Positions 56,479 through 63,799 of a stretch of DNA of 64,000 nt are shown piece by piece. Both the position numbers and the translations under genes were made by a program. Origin of the DNA: Candidatus Methanomethylophilaceae archaeon (GTDB lineage Archaea > Thermoplasmatota > Thermoplasmata > Methanomassiliicoccales > Methanomethylophilaceae); NCBI GenBank assembly GCA_944321505.1, contig CALULN010000013.1, positions 1-64,000 on the forward strand, in the 5' to 3' direction. Position 1 is the first letter of the stretch, and the number at the start of each line of letters is the position of its first letter. The notes below the pieces were generated by a model. The model had not been told where the DNA came from, made no database searches, and saw nothing but the letters and a program-made list of their open reading frames with translations.

Positions 56479-57543
56479 TCACAGGAGGCCGGATTTCTGG
56501 AGGGCCATGAGGTCCTCCGTGCTGAGCTTCTCGCCGTTCTTGAACCTGGCGAAGATGTCGTCGGCGGCCTTCTTGGACTCGGCGTCGACCTTCTTCTTCT
56601 TGGCGTTCTTCTGCCTGTTCTTGATGGCGTTAACGTCACGGTCGGTCTCGTGGACGCTCTTGATCTGCTCGATGTGCTTGCGGTGCTCCTCGTCGGCGGC
56701 CTTCTTGCACTCGATGAACTTGGCCTGGGCCTCGTCCGCCTGCTTCCTCAGGGCGTCTGCCTGCTCGTACAGGGAGATCATGGTGTCGTGCTCCTTCTGG
56801 GCCTGCTCGGCGTACTCCGAGACCATCTTGTGGTACCTCTCGGCCTCCGCCTTCGCCTCCCTCAGAGCGGTGAGCTTCTCGCGCAGGTCTCCGGAGACCT
56901 CCTGCTCGCCCTCCATCTCCTTGATCTGGGCGTCGATCTCCTTGAGCCTCTTGATGAGGTTCTCCTCCTCCTTCTTCTTGAGGACCTGAGTCTGCTGCTT
57001 GAGCTCCAGATCGGAGAATTCCTTCCTCAGCTGCTTGATAGAGGGCCTGTCCCTGTCCTTCTCGCCCTGGGGGAGGTCCTTCCTGAGGGCGTGGTACTCC
57101 TCGGTCAGCTCGGTGACCTTGTGGTTGCACTCGTCCCTGAAGACCTTCGACTCCCTGACCTTCTGGTTGAGGGCGTCGCGCTCCTCCCTGTGCTTTCCTG
57201 CCTCCTCGACCAGCTTGCGCACCTCTGCGTTGAGAGCGTCCCTCTTGGCGACCCATTCCTTGGTCTGCTTGTTGAGGTCGTCCCTCAGGCGCTTGTGCTT
57301 CTCGGCGTCATTGTTGATGACGCTGCGCTTCTGCTCGAGCTTCTCCAGGTTCTCGGACACTGCGGCAGCCTCCTCCTCGGTCATCTCCTCGGATTCCTCC
57401 GCTGCCTCCGTCGCCGGGGCCTCGGCCTGCTCGGCGGGGGCCTGGACGGTCTCCTCTGCAGCAGGGGCCTCGACGGGGGCATCCGCCGCAGGCGCCTCTA
57501 CAGACTCCAGCTGATCGATTCTCTCCTCCGTGAACTCTTCCAT
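56479..57543 (-). CDS. Long coiled-coil protein (archaeal COG1340-like)
   Basis: A 354-residue protein. The N-terminal 60 residues are acidic and Ala/Pro/Glu-rich. The rest (about 65-320) is a continuous coiled coil full of K/E/Q heptads (SENLEKLEQKRSVINN, LNKQTKEWVAKRDALNAEVRKLVEEAGKHREERDALNQKVRESK). It ends in a short folded tail (DDIFARFKNGEKLSTEDLMALQKSGLL). Archaeal proteins like this (including the SMC-like Sph proteins of halophiles) have been linked to DNA or cytoskeleton organisation, and some are misnamed phosphoserine phosphatase. No ATPase head is present here. GAGTGGT precedes the ATG at 57543. Confidence 0.72.
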   Translation of the reverse strand: MEEFTEERIDQLESVEAPAADAPVEAPAAEETVQAPAEQAEAPATEAAEESEEMTEEEAAAVSENLEKLEQKRSVINNDAEKHKRLRDDLNKQTKEWVAKRDALNAEVRKLVEEAGKHREERDALNQKVRESKVFRDECNHKVTELTEEYHALRKDLPQGEKDRDRPSIKQLRKEFSDLELKQQTQVLKKKEEENLIKRLKEIDAQIKEMEGEQEVSGDLREKLTALREAKAEAERYHKMVSEYAEQAQKEHDTMISLYEQADALRKQADEAQAKFIECKKAADEEHRKHIEQIKSVHETDRDVNAIKNRQKNAKKKKVDAESKKAADDIFARFKNGEKLSTEDLMALQKSGLL

Positions 57544-57700
57544 AATAAACCACTCGTTCGTATACGCCGAAGTGTAGTTCTGGGTGGTTGCCGGGGTCTT
57601 AATAACGAAATCTGATATAAAGTTATGCGTCCGATACATCACCTGGGCGCGCGCGACGAAGATGCTTTATAATTATAAGCAATCGGAGCCGCCGATTCCC

Positions 57701-59068
57701 ATGACGGACAACCTGTGCCCCCTCGACTACAGATACGGCCGCAAGGAGATGAAGGACATCTTCTCCGAGGAGAGCCGCCTCGGATACCAGATGCAGGTGG
57801 AGGCGGCGCTGGCCAGGGCCCACGCCTCCCTCGGCACCATCAGCGCCGAGGACGCCGCCGAGATCGGCAGGGTGGCGGACCTGAGCGTCGTCAGCATCGA
57901 CAGGGTCAAGGAGATCGAGAGGGACACCCGCCACGACGTCATGGCCATGGTCAGGGCCATGACCGAGCAGTGCAGGGGGGATGCAGGCAAATACGTCCAC
58001 TACGGAGCCACCTCCAACGACATCGTCGACACCGCCACCGCGCTGCAGATGAAGGCGGCGCTGACGATCATAGCCGAGGATGTGGACTCGTTCATCGTCA
58101 CGCTGTCCAGGCTGGCGAAGAGGGAGAGGGACACCCTGGAGATAGGTAGGACCCACGCCCAGTTCGCCATACCCATAACATTCGGGTTCAAGGTGTCCGG
58201 CTACATAGCCGAGATGCTCAGGCACAGGGAGCGCCTGCAGCAGGTCATGCCCAGGGCATGTGCCGGCAAGATGGCGGGAGCCGTGGGCACCGGCGCCGCC
58301 CTGGGGAAGAACTTCTTCCTGGTGCAGGAGAGGGTCATGGAGGACCTCGGCCTCACCTACGAGCCCGCCGCCACCCAGGTCGTGGGGAGGGACAGGTACA
58401 CCGAGGCGGTCTGCCTCATCGCCAACATAGCCACGTCGCTGGAGAGGTACGGCACCGAGGTCAGGAACCTGCAGAGGTCCGAGATCGGCGAGGCCGCCGA
58501 GCCCTTCGACGTGAAGAAGCAGGTGGGCAGCTCCACCATGGCGCAGAAGCGCAACCCCATGATGTCGGAGAACGTCTGCGGACTGGCCAGGATCGTCAGG
58601 TCCATGGTGACCCCCATGTTCGAGAGCCAGGTGCTCTGGCACGAGAGGGACCTCACCAACTCCAGCTCCGAGCGCTTCATACTGCCGCACGCATTCGTGC
58701 TCCTGGACGAGATGTTCGCCAAGATGGAGACGGTGTTCTCCGGACTGACCGTCAACAGGGAGAGGATGCTGAAGAACATCGAATCCTCAAGAGGCCTTGT
58801 CATGGCCGAATCCGTCATGATGGCCATGACCAAGAAGGGCATCGGCAGGCAGGACGCCCACGAGATCGTGAGATCCTCATCCATGGTCGCGGAGGACGAG
58901 GACCGCCAGCTCCTGGACGTGCTCCTGGAGAGGGAGGACCTGATGGAGGTCATGACCCCCGACGAGGTCAGGCAGGCAATGGACCCGGCCAACTACACCG
59001 GCGGAGCCGCGGAGATCGTGGACCGCGTGGTGGCGGAGGCGGAGAAGGCCCTCGGAAGGAAGGTGTGA
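57701..59068 (+). CDS. purB: Adenylosuccinate lyase
   Basis: A 455-residue fumarase-superfamily lyase that acts twice in purine synthesis (SAICAR to AICAR, and adenylosuccinate to AMP). Motifs: DTRHDVMAMVRAMTEQ, YVHYGATSNDIVDTA, EIGRTHAQFAIPITFGFKV, and the family signature SSTMAQKRNPMMSENVCGLAR, with the catalytic serine loop. The ATG at 57701 has an AT-rich promoter (TTTATAATTATAA, 57665-57677) about 27 bases upstream, so it is probably leaderless. Confidence 0.96.
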   Translation: MTDNLCPLDYRYGRKEMKDIFSEESRLGYQMQVEAALARAHASLGTISAEDAAEIGRVADLSVVSIDRVKEIERDTRHDVMAMVRAMTEQCRGDAGKYVHYGATSNDIVDTATALQMKAALTIIAEDVDSFIVTLSRLAKRERDTLEIGRTHAQFAIPITFGFKVSGYIAEMLRHRERLQQVMPRACAGKMAGAVGTGAALGKNFFLVQERVMEDLGLTYEPAATQVVGRDRYTEAVCLIANIATSLERYGTEVRNLQRSEIGEAAEPFDVKKQVGSSTMAQKRNPMMSENVCGLARIVRSMVTPMFESQVLWHERDLTNSSSERFILPHAFVLLDEMFAKMETVFSGLTVNRERMLKNIESSRGLVMAESVMMAMTKKGIGRQDAHEIVRSSSMVAEDEDRQLLDVLLEREDLMEVMTPDEVRQAMDPANYTGGAAEIVDRVVAEAEKALGRKV

Positions 59069-59070
59069 CC

Positions 59071-59262
59071 TTGGACCCGGTGAAGAAGGGCAGGATGGTC
59101 GCGGGAGCGATCCTCGGCGCCATAGTGGGCGCCTTCATCGCCCTGATATTCTACGCCATGGACGTGGGGCTCCTGTCCCTGGCCATGGTGCCGCTGGGAG
59201 CGGTGATGGGTGGCGCCCAGGCCGTGGTCGGCGCTGGGCGCGGAGAAGAGGAAGAGGATTAG
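59071..59262 (+). CDS. Small two-helix membrane protein
   Basis: A 63-residue protein read from TTG at 59071 (GGTG in the site upstream). It has a short basic start (DPVKKGRM), two hydrophobic stretches (VAGAILGAIVGAFIALIFYAM and VGLLSLAMVPLGAVMGGAQAVVGA) and a glutamate-rich end (GEEEED). Function unknown. It starts 2 bases after the purB stop, so it is probably co-transcribed. It overlaps the tail of the convergent split-barrel gene by 4 bases. GTG at 59080 is an alternative start. Confidence 0.55.
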   Translation: MDPVKKGRMVAGAILGAIVGAFIALIFYAMDVGLLSLAMVPLGAVMGGAQAVVGAGRGEEEED

Positions 59263-59666
59263 AGCAGCTTCCTGCCCGCACCGGGGCCGGGGGTGACGGA
59301 GTAGACCTCCTCCACCTTCAGCTTGACCAGCGACTTCGCGGGGTACTTCTCGCTCTTGGCGTGGGCGAAGGCCACCGCCTTCTCGTAATCGGCGCCGCTG
59401 TCCTCCACCGTAGCGGAGAACTTCAGCTGATAGGACTCCGGCGTGTCGGGGTCCCAGATGTCCATGGACGCCCTGGGGTTCTCCTTCAGGTTGGCCAGTG
59501 TCTTGCACATGTAGTTGTCCACGATCCAAACGGTCTCCATGTCGTCCTGCAGGATCACCATGCCCATGGGCGCCACGTTGGGCACCCCGTCCCTGGACGC
59601 GGTGGCGAGGTAGTATGGCTTGACCTTGGAGAAGACCTCCTTCATCTCTGGCGTGATCTTTACCAT
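59259..59666 (-). CDS. Pyridoxamine 5'-phosphate oxidase-like split-barrel flavoprotein
   Basis: A 135-residue FMN-binding split beta-barrel. It has PYYLATASRDGVPNVAPMGMVILQDD (the flavin-contact strand pair), VDNYMCKTLANLKENPRASMDIWD and VEDSGADYEKAVAFAHAK. Small archaeal proteins of this type bind FMN or F420 and act as reductases; the substrate here is unknown. A minus-strand TATA-like element (TTGAAATAC, centre about 59692) lies 26 bases from the ATG, so it is likely leaderless. Confidence 0.84.
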   Translation of the reverse strand: MVKITPEMKEVFSKVKPYYLATASRDGVPNVAPMGMVILQDDMETVWIVDNYMCKTLANLKENPRASMDIWDPDTPESYQLKFSATVEDSGADYEKAVAFAHAKSEKYPAKSLVKLKVEEVYSVTPGPGAGRKLL

Positions 59667-59743
59667 GGCTCCCGAATCGGCTCATGCGTATTTCAACCCA
59701 GGCGCCCGCTACGGTCAAATACAGCCAATGGGGTCCGGCTGTC

Positions 59744-60901
59744 ATGTCAACCGGCGGCTACGGCACCGACGGCCTGTTCTCCGACTCCAGGACCCTCAGC
59801 GGAAGGCAGAGGGAGCTGGACGCCGTCCGCGGCCTGTCCGTCTTCCTGATGGTGGGCGCCCATGTGATGAACCAGTTCCAGCCCGTGTCCGGCGGGTCCG
59901 GCGGGGGGATCATAGACTTCATCGCCACCACCGTCACCGGCGCGTTCCCCGGAGGAGCCAACTGCTTCATGATGGTCATGGGCATGGTGATGCTGTTCTC
60001 CACCACCGCCACCTACAAACACTTCATCAGCAGAGGGCTGATGCTCATCGTCGCCGGTTTCGGCGTCGAAGTGATCAAACTCATCCCCGGGCTTGTCAAC
60101 CTCTGGCTCACCGGGGACTTCGTCAGCTTCTATCCCGAGTTCCCCCAGGGGACGCAGGACCAGCTCATGGTCATCACCCTGTTCTGGCAAGACATACTGA
60201 TCTTCGCGGGCATGGCGATGGTGTTCCTGGGCGTCATGCAGAGGCTGAAGGTGTCCAACATCGGCCTGCTGGCCATCGTCGCCGTGATGATGATCGCCAA
60301 CGAGTTCCTGGTGGGGATGCACACCGGCAACGACGCGGTGGACATCTTCTGCGGGTACTTCTGGGGCACCACCGTCTTCGACGATGCCATGACGACGTCC
60401 AGATACCCGTTCTTCTCCTGGATACTGTACCCTGTCGCAGGGTACGTGCTGGCGGAGTTCATGGTCAGGACCACCGACAAGCGCCGCTTCTACCGCAACG
60501 TGGGCCTGTGGTTCCTCATAGCCATCATACCCCTGACCGCCGCCGGGATCCTCACCGGGTTCTTCAGCTTCGAGGGGACTCCGGGAGTGGCCTACCAGAC
60601 CCGCATCATCGGCACCCTCTGGCTCACCTGCGCCGGGGTCCTGTGGATAGACCTGTGGTACTGGATAGCCGAGAAGGCGGGGGACAGGGTGCTGTCGCCC
60701 CTGTACAGATGGAGCAGGAACATCACCTGGATCTACGTGCTGCACTTCGTGGTGCTGTCGGTGATGATCCAGATCGTCCCCGCGGGGCTGAGCATCATAC
60801 TGTGCATCGCGGTGTTCCTGGTGGTGTTCGCATTCGTGGACGTCCTGTCCGAGCTGATCGTCCGGAAGAGGAAGGAGCGGCGGGGTGCCCGGGCCTGCTA
60901 A
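59744..60901 (+). CDS. Multispanning acyltransferase, HGSNAT/DUF1624-like
   Basis: A 385-residue membrane protein with about ten hydrophobic helices. The start RQRELDAVRGLSVFLMVGAHVMNQF resembles heparan-alpha-glucosaminide N-acetyltransferase catalytic domain proteins (DUF1624), with the conserved histidine in GAHVM. Family members transfer acetyl groups to sugars across the membrane. The archaeal substrate may be a cell-surface glycan, which is inference. An upstream in-frame ATG (59684) is rejected because a TATA-like AAATAC (about 59717-59722) lies 25 bases before the ATG at 59744. A tRNA-Ala gene follows. Confidence 0.72.
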   Translation: MSTGGYGTDGLFSDSRTLSGRQRELDAVRGLSVFLMVGAHVMNQFQPVSGGSGGGIIDFIATTVTGAFPGGANCFMMVMGMVMLFSTTATYKHFISRGLMLIVAGFGVEVIKLIPGLVNLWLTGDFVSFYPEFPQGTQDQLMVITLFWQDILIFAGMAMVFLGVMQRLKVSNIGLLAIVAVMMIANEFLVGMHTGNDAVDIFCGYFWGTTVFDDAMTTSRYPFFSWILYPVAGYVLAEFMVRTTDKRRFYRNVGLWFLIAIIPLTAAGILTGFFSFEGTPGVAYQTRIIGTLWLTCAGVLWIDLWYWIAEKAGDRVLSPLYRWSRNITWIYVLHFVVLSVMIQIVPAGLSIILCIAVFLVVFAFVDVLSELIVRKRKERRGARAC

Positions 60902-60947
60902 AGTTTATATCCGTGGTCTCGATGGAGGGGACACCGGGGTTCTCCCT

Positions 60948-61021
60948 GGGCAAGTAGATCAGCCCGGTAGATCGCTGCCTTCGCAAGGCAGAAGTCGCGA
61001 GTTCGAATCTCGCCTTGTCCA
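60948..61021 (+). tRNA. tRNA-Ala (anticodon CGC)
   Basis: A 74-base cloverleaf. The acceptor GGGCAAG/CTTGTCC has the G3-U70 pair that marks tRNA-Ala, with discriminator A at 61021. The anticodon stem CTGCC/GGCAG encloses TTCGCAA, giving CGC, which reads GCG codons. The T arm is GCGAG-TTCGAAT-CTCGC. CCA is encoded directly after (61022-61024). A TATA element (TTTATAT, 60904-60910) precedes it by about 40 bases. Confidence 0.95.
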
Positions 61022-61024
61022 CCA

Positions 61025-61355
61025 CCTATCCCTTTCGAGTTTCGTTTCGGAGTCCTTCGGATCCACTGCCCGCCATCCGGAATCGGGAATGAAAACAGGG
61101 TTCGACTCCGACCCTCGTTTATACGGCGCAGATGCCGCCCATCGGCCATCTTCGAGAAATTATTCCTAACAGCCCTCTCCGATAGGCCCGTAGTCTGGGA
61201 AATCGCCCCTGGGTCATCGATGAGTCGGATGCCATACAGTCGAGGATAAGCCTCTGGCTATCGGTCGGGATGGACTCCTTCGTAATCCCGACATCTCATC
61301 AGGCATACGCCCCTGCCCTCCCGCTCTGACGGCACCCGATTATGGTCGCCGGACT
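61025..61355. other. 331-base intergenic stretch with a candidate structured RNA
   Basis: No protein-coding gene is supported. On the plus strand a TATA-like CGTTTATACG (about 61116-61125) precedes a block that could fold as one unit. CCGATAG near 61170 pairs with CTATCGG (61257-61263) over about 80 bases. GAGG/CCTC forms a small inner hairpin (about 61242-61254). GTCGGGAT (61264-61271)/ATCCCGAC (61285-61292) forms an 8-bp hairpin directly after it. No known RNA family was recognised. Confidence 0.4.
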
Positions 61356-62579
61356 TCATTCCGACAATAGCCAATCGATCACATTCAGATGCCTGATACC
61401 GGATCCGGGGTCGCGTCTGACCGCATCGAGGGACAATATGGTCTTGCGGTACCCGTTCCTCATGTCGGCCAGGGACCTCCGCTCCCTCTCGAAAGTGCCG
61501 TCATCCATCACGGATACTGCCACCTGGAACAGCTCGGTCTCCCCGTCGCGCACAGCGGTAAAGTCCACCTCTGAATCCCGGTAGCGGCCCACTGACACCG
61601 TGTACCCGCGCCTCAGGAGCTCCAGGAACACGACGTTCTCCAGCGGCCTGCTCAGGTCATCGCCGGCGGCATTCTCCAGCACCGCGTTGCGCATGCCGGT
61701 GTCGACGGCGTAGTACTTCTCCGCGCTGTTGAGCATCCTCCCGCCGAGTATGTCGTACCTCTGCACCCGATAGAACACGAACGATTCCAGGAATGCGTCG
61801 AGGTATGCGGACATGGTCTTGTAGTCGATGCCCGCGGCCCTGGCCATCTTCGGCACGCTGGACAGGTTGCCGATGTTGTGGAGCAGGAACGAAGCGGTGG
61901 CGCGCAGCTTGGATAGGTTGACCTTATCCGAGAGCCTGGTGGCGATGTCCTTGTACATTATGTCCCCGAACATCCCCTGAAGAAGCTGGCGGTTGAACCT
62001 CTCCCCCCGCGACGGATCGACCGCCGGCATGCCACCCCAGACCAGATACTCCATGAAACGGGACTGCCTATCGCGCTCCGCATCCGGAGGATTCAGGGCC
62101 AGGAACTCCCCGAAAGACAGAGGGAGCATACAGACCTCGAACACCCTTCCGGTCAGGAAGGTCCTCAGCTCCGATGAGAGGATGAACGCGTTGGAACCGG
62201 TGACGTACACATCCAGCCCGTCGGCATCGCCGAGCCTGTTCAGACAGTCCTCCCAGCCGTTGAGGCGCTGAATCTCGTCTATCAGCACATACGACAGCCC
62301 CTGCGGGAGCCTGGACTCCGCCATGTCCAGGACCTGGGCCCCTTCGGTGATCCCGCGACATCCCAGGGATTCGAGATCGAGATGCAGTATGGCCGATTCG
62401 GGAACGCCCTGTTCCTTTAGGCGCATCTCGAACTGGTCCATCAGCGTTGATTTCCCGCATCTGCGGACTCCCGTGATCACCTTCACGAGATCGGTCCTGC
62501 CCCTGGCGGACTCCAGCAGGGACATGTATCCCTCCCTGACAACGAACCTGCTCCCTTTCCTGTCGTACACCCGGGCCAT
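61356..62579 (-). CDS. AAA+ ATPase with DUF4143 domain
   Basis: A 407-residue archaeal-type ATPase. The N-terminal P-loop is ITGVRRCGKSTLMDQF (Walker A, about residues 36-51), Walker B is YVLIDEIQRL (about 96-105) and sensor-like TGSNAFIL follows. LPLSFGEFLAL and YLVWGGMPAV are typical of the DUF4143 group, whose C-terminal part (about 200-400) resembles a PD-(D/E)xK nuclease fold: EVDFTAVRDGETELFQVAVS keeps E-x-D and a distal Q rather than ExK. Such genes are mobile, often multicopy and sometimes defence-associated. A TATA element (centre about 62603) gives a leaderless start, behind two copies of a palindromic repeat. Confidence 0.85.
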   Translation of the reverse strand: MARVYDRKGSRFVVREGYMSLLESARGRTDLVKVITGVRRCGKSTLMDQFEMRLKEQGVPESAILHLDLESLGCRGITEGAQVLDMAESRLPQGLSYVLIDEIQRLNGWEDCLNRLGDADGLDVYVTGSNAFILSSELRTFLTGRVFEVCMLPLSFGEFLALNPPDAERDRQSRFMEYLVWGGMPAVDPSRGERFNRQLLQGMFGDIMYKDIATRLSDKVNLSKLRATASFLLHNIGNLSSVPKMARAAGIDYKTMSAYLDAFLESFVFYRVQRYDILGGRMLNSAEKYYAVDTGMRNAVLENAAGDDLSRPLENVVFLELLRRGYTVSVGRYRDSEVDFTAVRDGETELFQVAVSVMDDGTFERERRSLADMRNGYRKTILSLDAVRRDPGSGIRHLNVIDWLLSE

Positions 62580-62606
62580 GAATGCCGATGGATGTCCGGA
62601 TATTTA

Positions 62607-62669
62607 TTGGATTATAATCCAAGATTTCTATGATTTGCGTGATTTCGTGGATTATAATCCAAGATTTCT
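62607..62669 (-). promoter_or_regulatory. Duplicated palindromic operator before the DUF4143 ATPase gene
   Basis: Two 22-base direct repeats (62608-62629 and 62648-62669), spaced 40 bases start to start, each contain the perfect palindrome TGGATTATAATCCA followed by AGATTTCT. The left copy extends to TTGGATTATAATCCAA (62607-62622) and abuts the TATA box of the leaderless ATPase gene. Two identical dyads about four helical turns apart are typical for cooperative repression. Confidence 0.7.
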
Positions 62670-62809
62670 GCATGCCGATGTCCGGCGGAACCATGACGGG
62701 CGCATACCTTTCGGATCGACCCCCGGCAGCCTGACAGACAGGAATCTGGGGGCATCCAGTTAAGTACCTGGAACCTGCATAATGCGGGCACCGAGGAGTG
62801 AGCCGCACG

Positions 62810-63376
62810 ATGAGGAAATCGATTCTCAGTCTATTCTGCGTCATCGCCCTGTGCCTGGGGATCGCATGCACGGCAGTGCCGACGGACGGATACGCGGAGC
62901 AGACGTACGCTGAAGCAGGAGACGCCGACATCCCCATGTTCGCCGTCACCGCATCTCCGGTCGTCCTGAGCTTCGGAACCGCCGACGAAGGATATGCGTC
63001 CGCACCTGCCGCCCTGACGGTCACGGTCACCAACATCGGCAACCGCACCGTGACCCTGGAGCAGCCGGCATCCACAGAGCATTTCGAGGTAGGGGCCCTG
63101 TCCGATGAAGATCTCGCCGCAGGCGGCACCGCGACCTTCACCGTGCAGCCGAAGACCGACCTCCCTGCCGGAGCATACAGCGACAGGATAAGCGTCCGTG
63201 GGACCAGCGGTGGAAACTCTGTGGTGGCCGACGTCTTCGCGGGATTCACCGTTCTGCCAACGGCATCCGCCGTTGAACCGGATGACGGCGGCCGCGACAG
63301 CATCCTGAAGGCATCCGCCGCGATCATCGTCGCTCTGCTGGCGATCGCGATCATGGTGGACGGCAGAAGGGGCTGA
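62810..63376 (+). CDS. Secreted, C-terminally anchored beta-sandwich protein
   Basis: A 188-residue exported protein. The signal peptide is about residues 1-25 (KSILSLFCVIALCLGIACTAV). An Ig-like/HYDIN-type domain follows (VLSFGTADEGYASAPAALTVTVTNIGNRTVTLEQP ... AGGTATFTVQPKTDLPAGAYSDRISV), and a final membrane helix (ILKASAAIIVALLAIAIMVD) precedes a basic end (GRRG). It should face the cell exterior with a C-terminal anchor. The ATG at 62810 follows GGAGTGAG by 7 bases; a GTG at 62798 lies in that site. Function unknown. Confidence 0.72.
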   Translation: MRKSILSLFCVIALCLGIACTAVPTDGYAEQTYAEAGDADIPMFAVTASPVVLSFGTADEGYASAPAALTVTVTNIGNRTVTLEQPASTEHFEVGALSDEDLAAGGTATFTVQPKTDLPAGAYSDRISVRGTSGGNSVVADVFAGFTVLPTASAVEPDDGGRDSILKASAAIIVALLAIAIMVDGRRG

Positions 63377-63521
63377 CCGCACCCCCTCCCATCATGACAT
63401 CCGCGGTCGGCAAAGGCGCATAGCACCCAAGCGGCGGCACGACGGTACCGTTTCCCGACAACGGGATGGCTCTGAGACGGATACAGACCAATAATTGCTT
63501 AATGGCACCTTTCCCTTCGAT

Positions 63522-63564
63522 TAACTCCGAATATTGATACAAAATGTATCAGAATTCCGAGTTA
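63522..63564. repeat. 43-base imperfect palindrome
   Basis: Two 20-base arms (63522-63541 and 63545-63564) match at 17 of 20 positions around a central AAA; the inner TGATACA/TGTATCA (63535-63541, 63545-63551) is perfect. It is far longer than a typical operator half-site pair and sits in AT-rich DNA. Confidence 0.7.
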
Positions 63565-63739
63565 GTGCTGCTTTTTCCTTTGATTAATCCGGAAAATAAA
63601 CAGCAATAGGGCACCCTCTGATGCGGAGAATCGACTGCTTCAACCCCCCCCCCCTCCGATCCCATAAACAGGGGCGATTCCGAGTCTCCGCCACATCCGA
63701 TTATATCGGAGAAGCGATGCGACCGAATGCGGACCGGCC

Positions 63740-63771
63740 CGCATCCGATGCCTGGCGCTACATCGGATGCG
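63740..63771. repeat. 11-bp perfect inverted repeat before the last gene
   Basis: CGCATCCGATG (63740-63750) and CATCGGATGCG (63761-63771) flank a 10-base loop, ending 28 bases before the ATG at 63800. A shorter dyad, TCCGAT-TAT-ATCGGA (63696-63710), shares the ATCCGAT/ATCGGAT core, so the two could bind the same protein. Confidence 0.6.
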
Positions 63772-63799
63772 ATCATCGAAACGCAGAAGATAATCGTCC

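Larger units (their letters stand above)
63377..63799. other. 423-base intergenic region rich in inverted repeats, with a C11 tract
   Basis: No gene is supported. It contains a 43-base imperfect palindrome (63522-63564), an uninterrupted run of 11 C (63644-63654), a perfect TCCGAT/ATCGGA dyad around TAT (63696-63710), and an 11-bp perfect hairpin (63740-63771). It is locally AT-rich compared with the rest of the window (about 63480-63600). Confidence 0.6.

Noticed and set aside
61240-61310. CTGATGAG on the minus strand, resembling the hammerhead ribozyme core
   Set aside because: No base-paired helix II separates CTGATGAG from the following CGAA, and the third stem is missing, so the match is chance.
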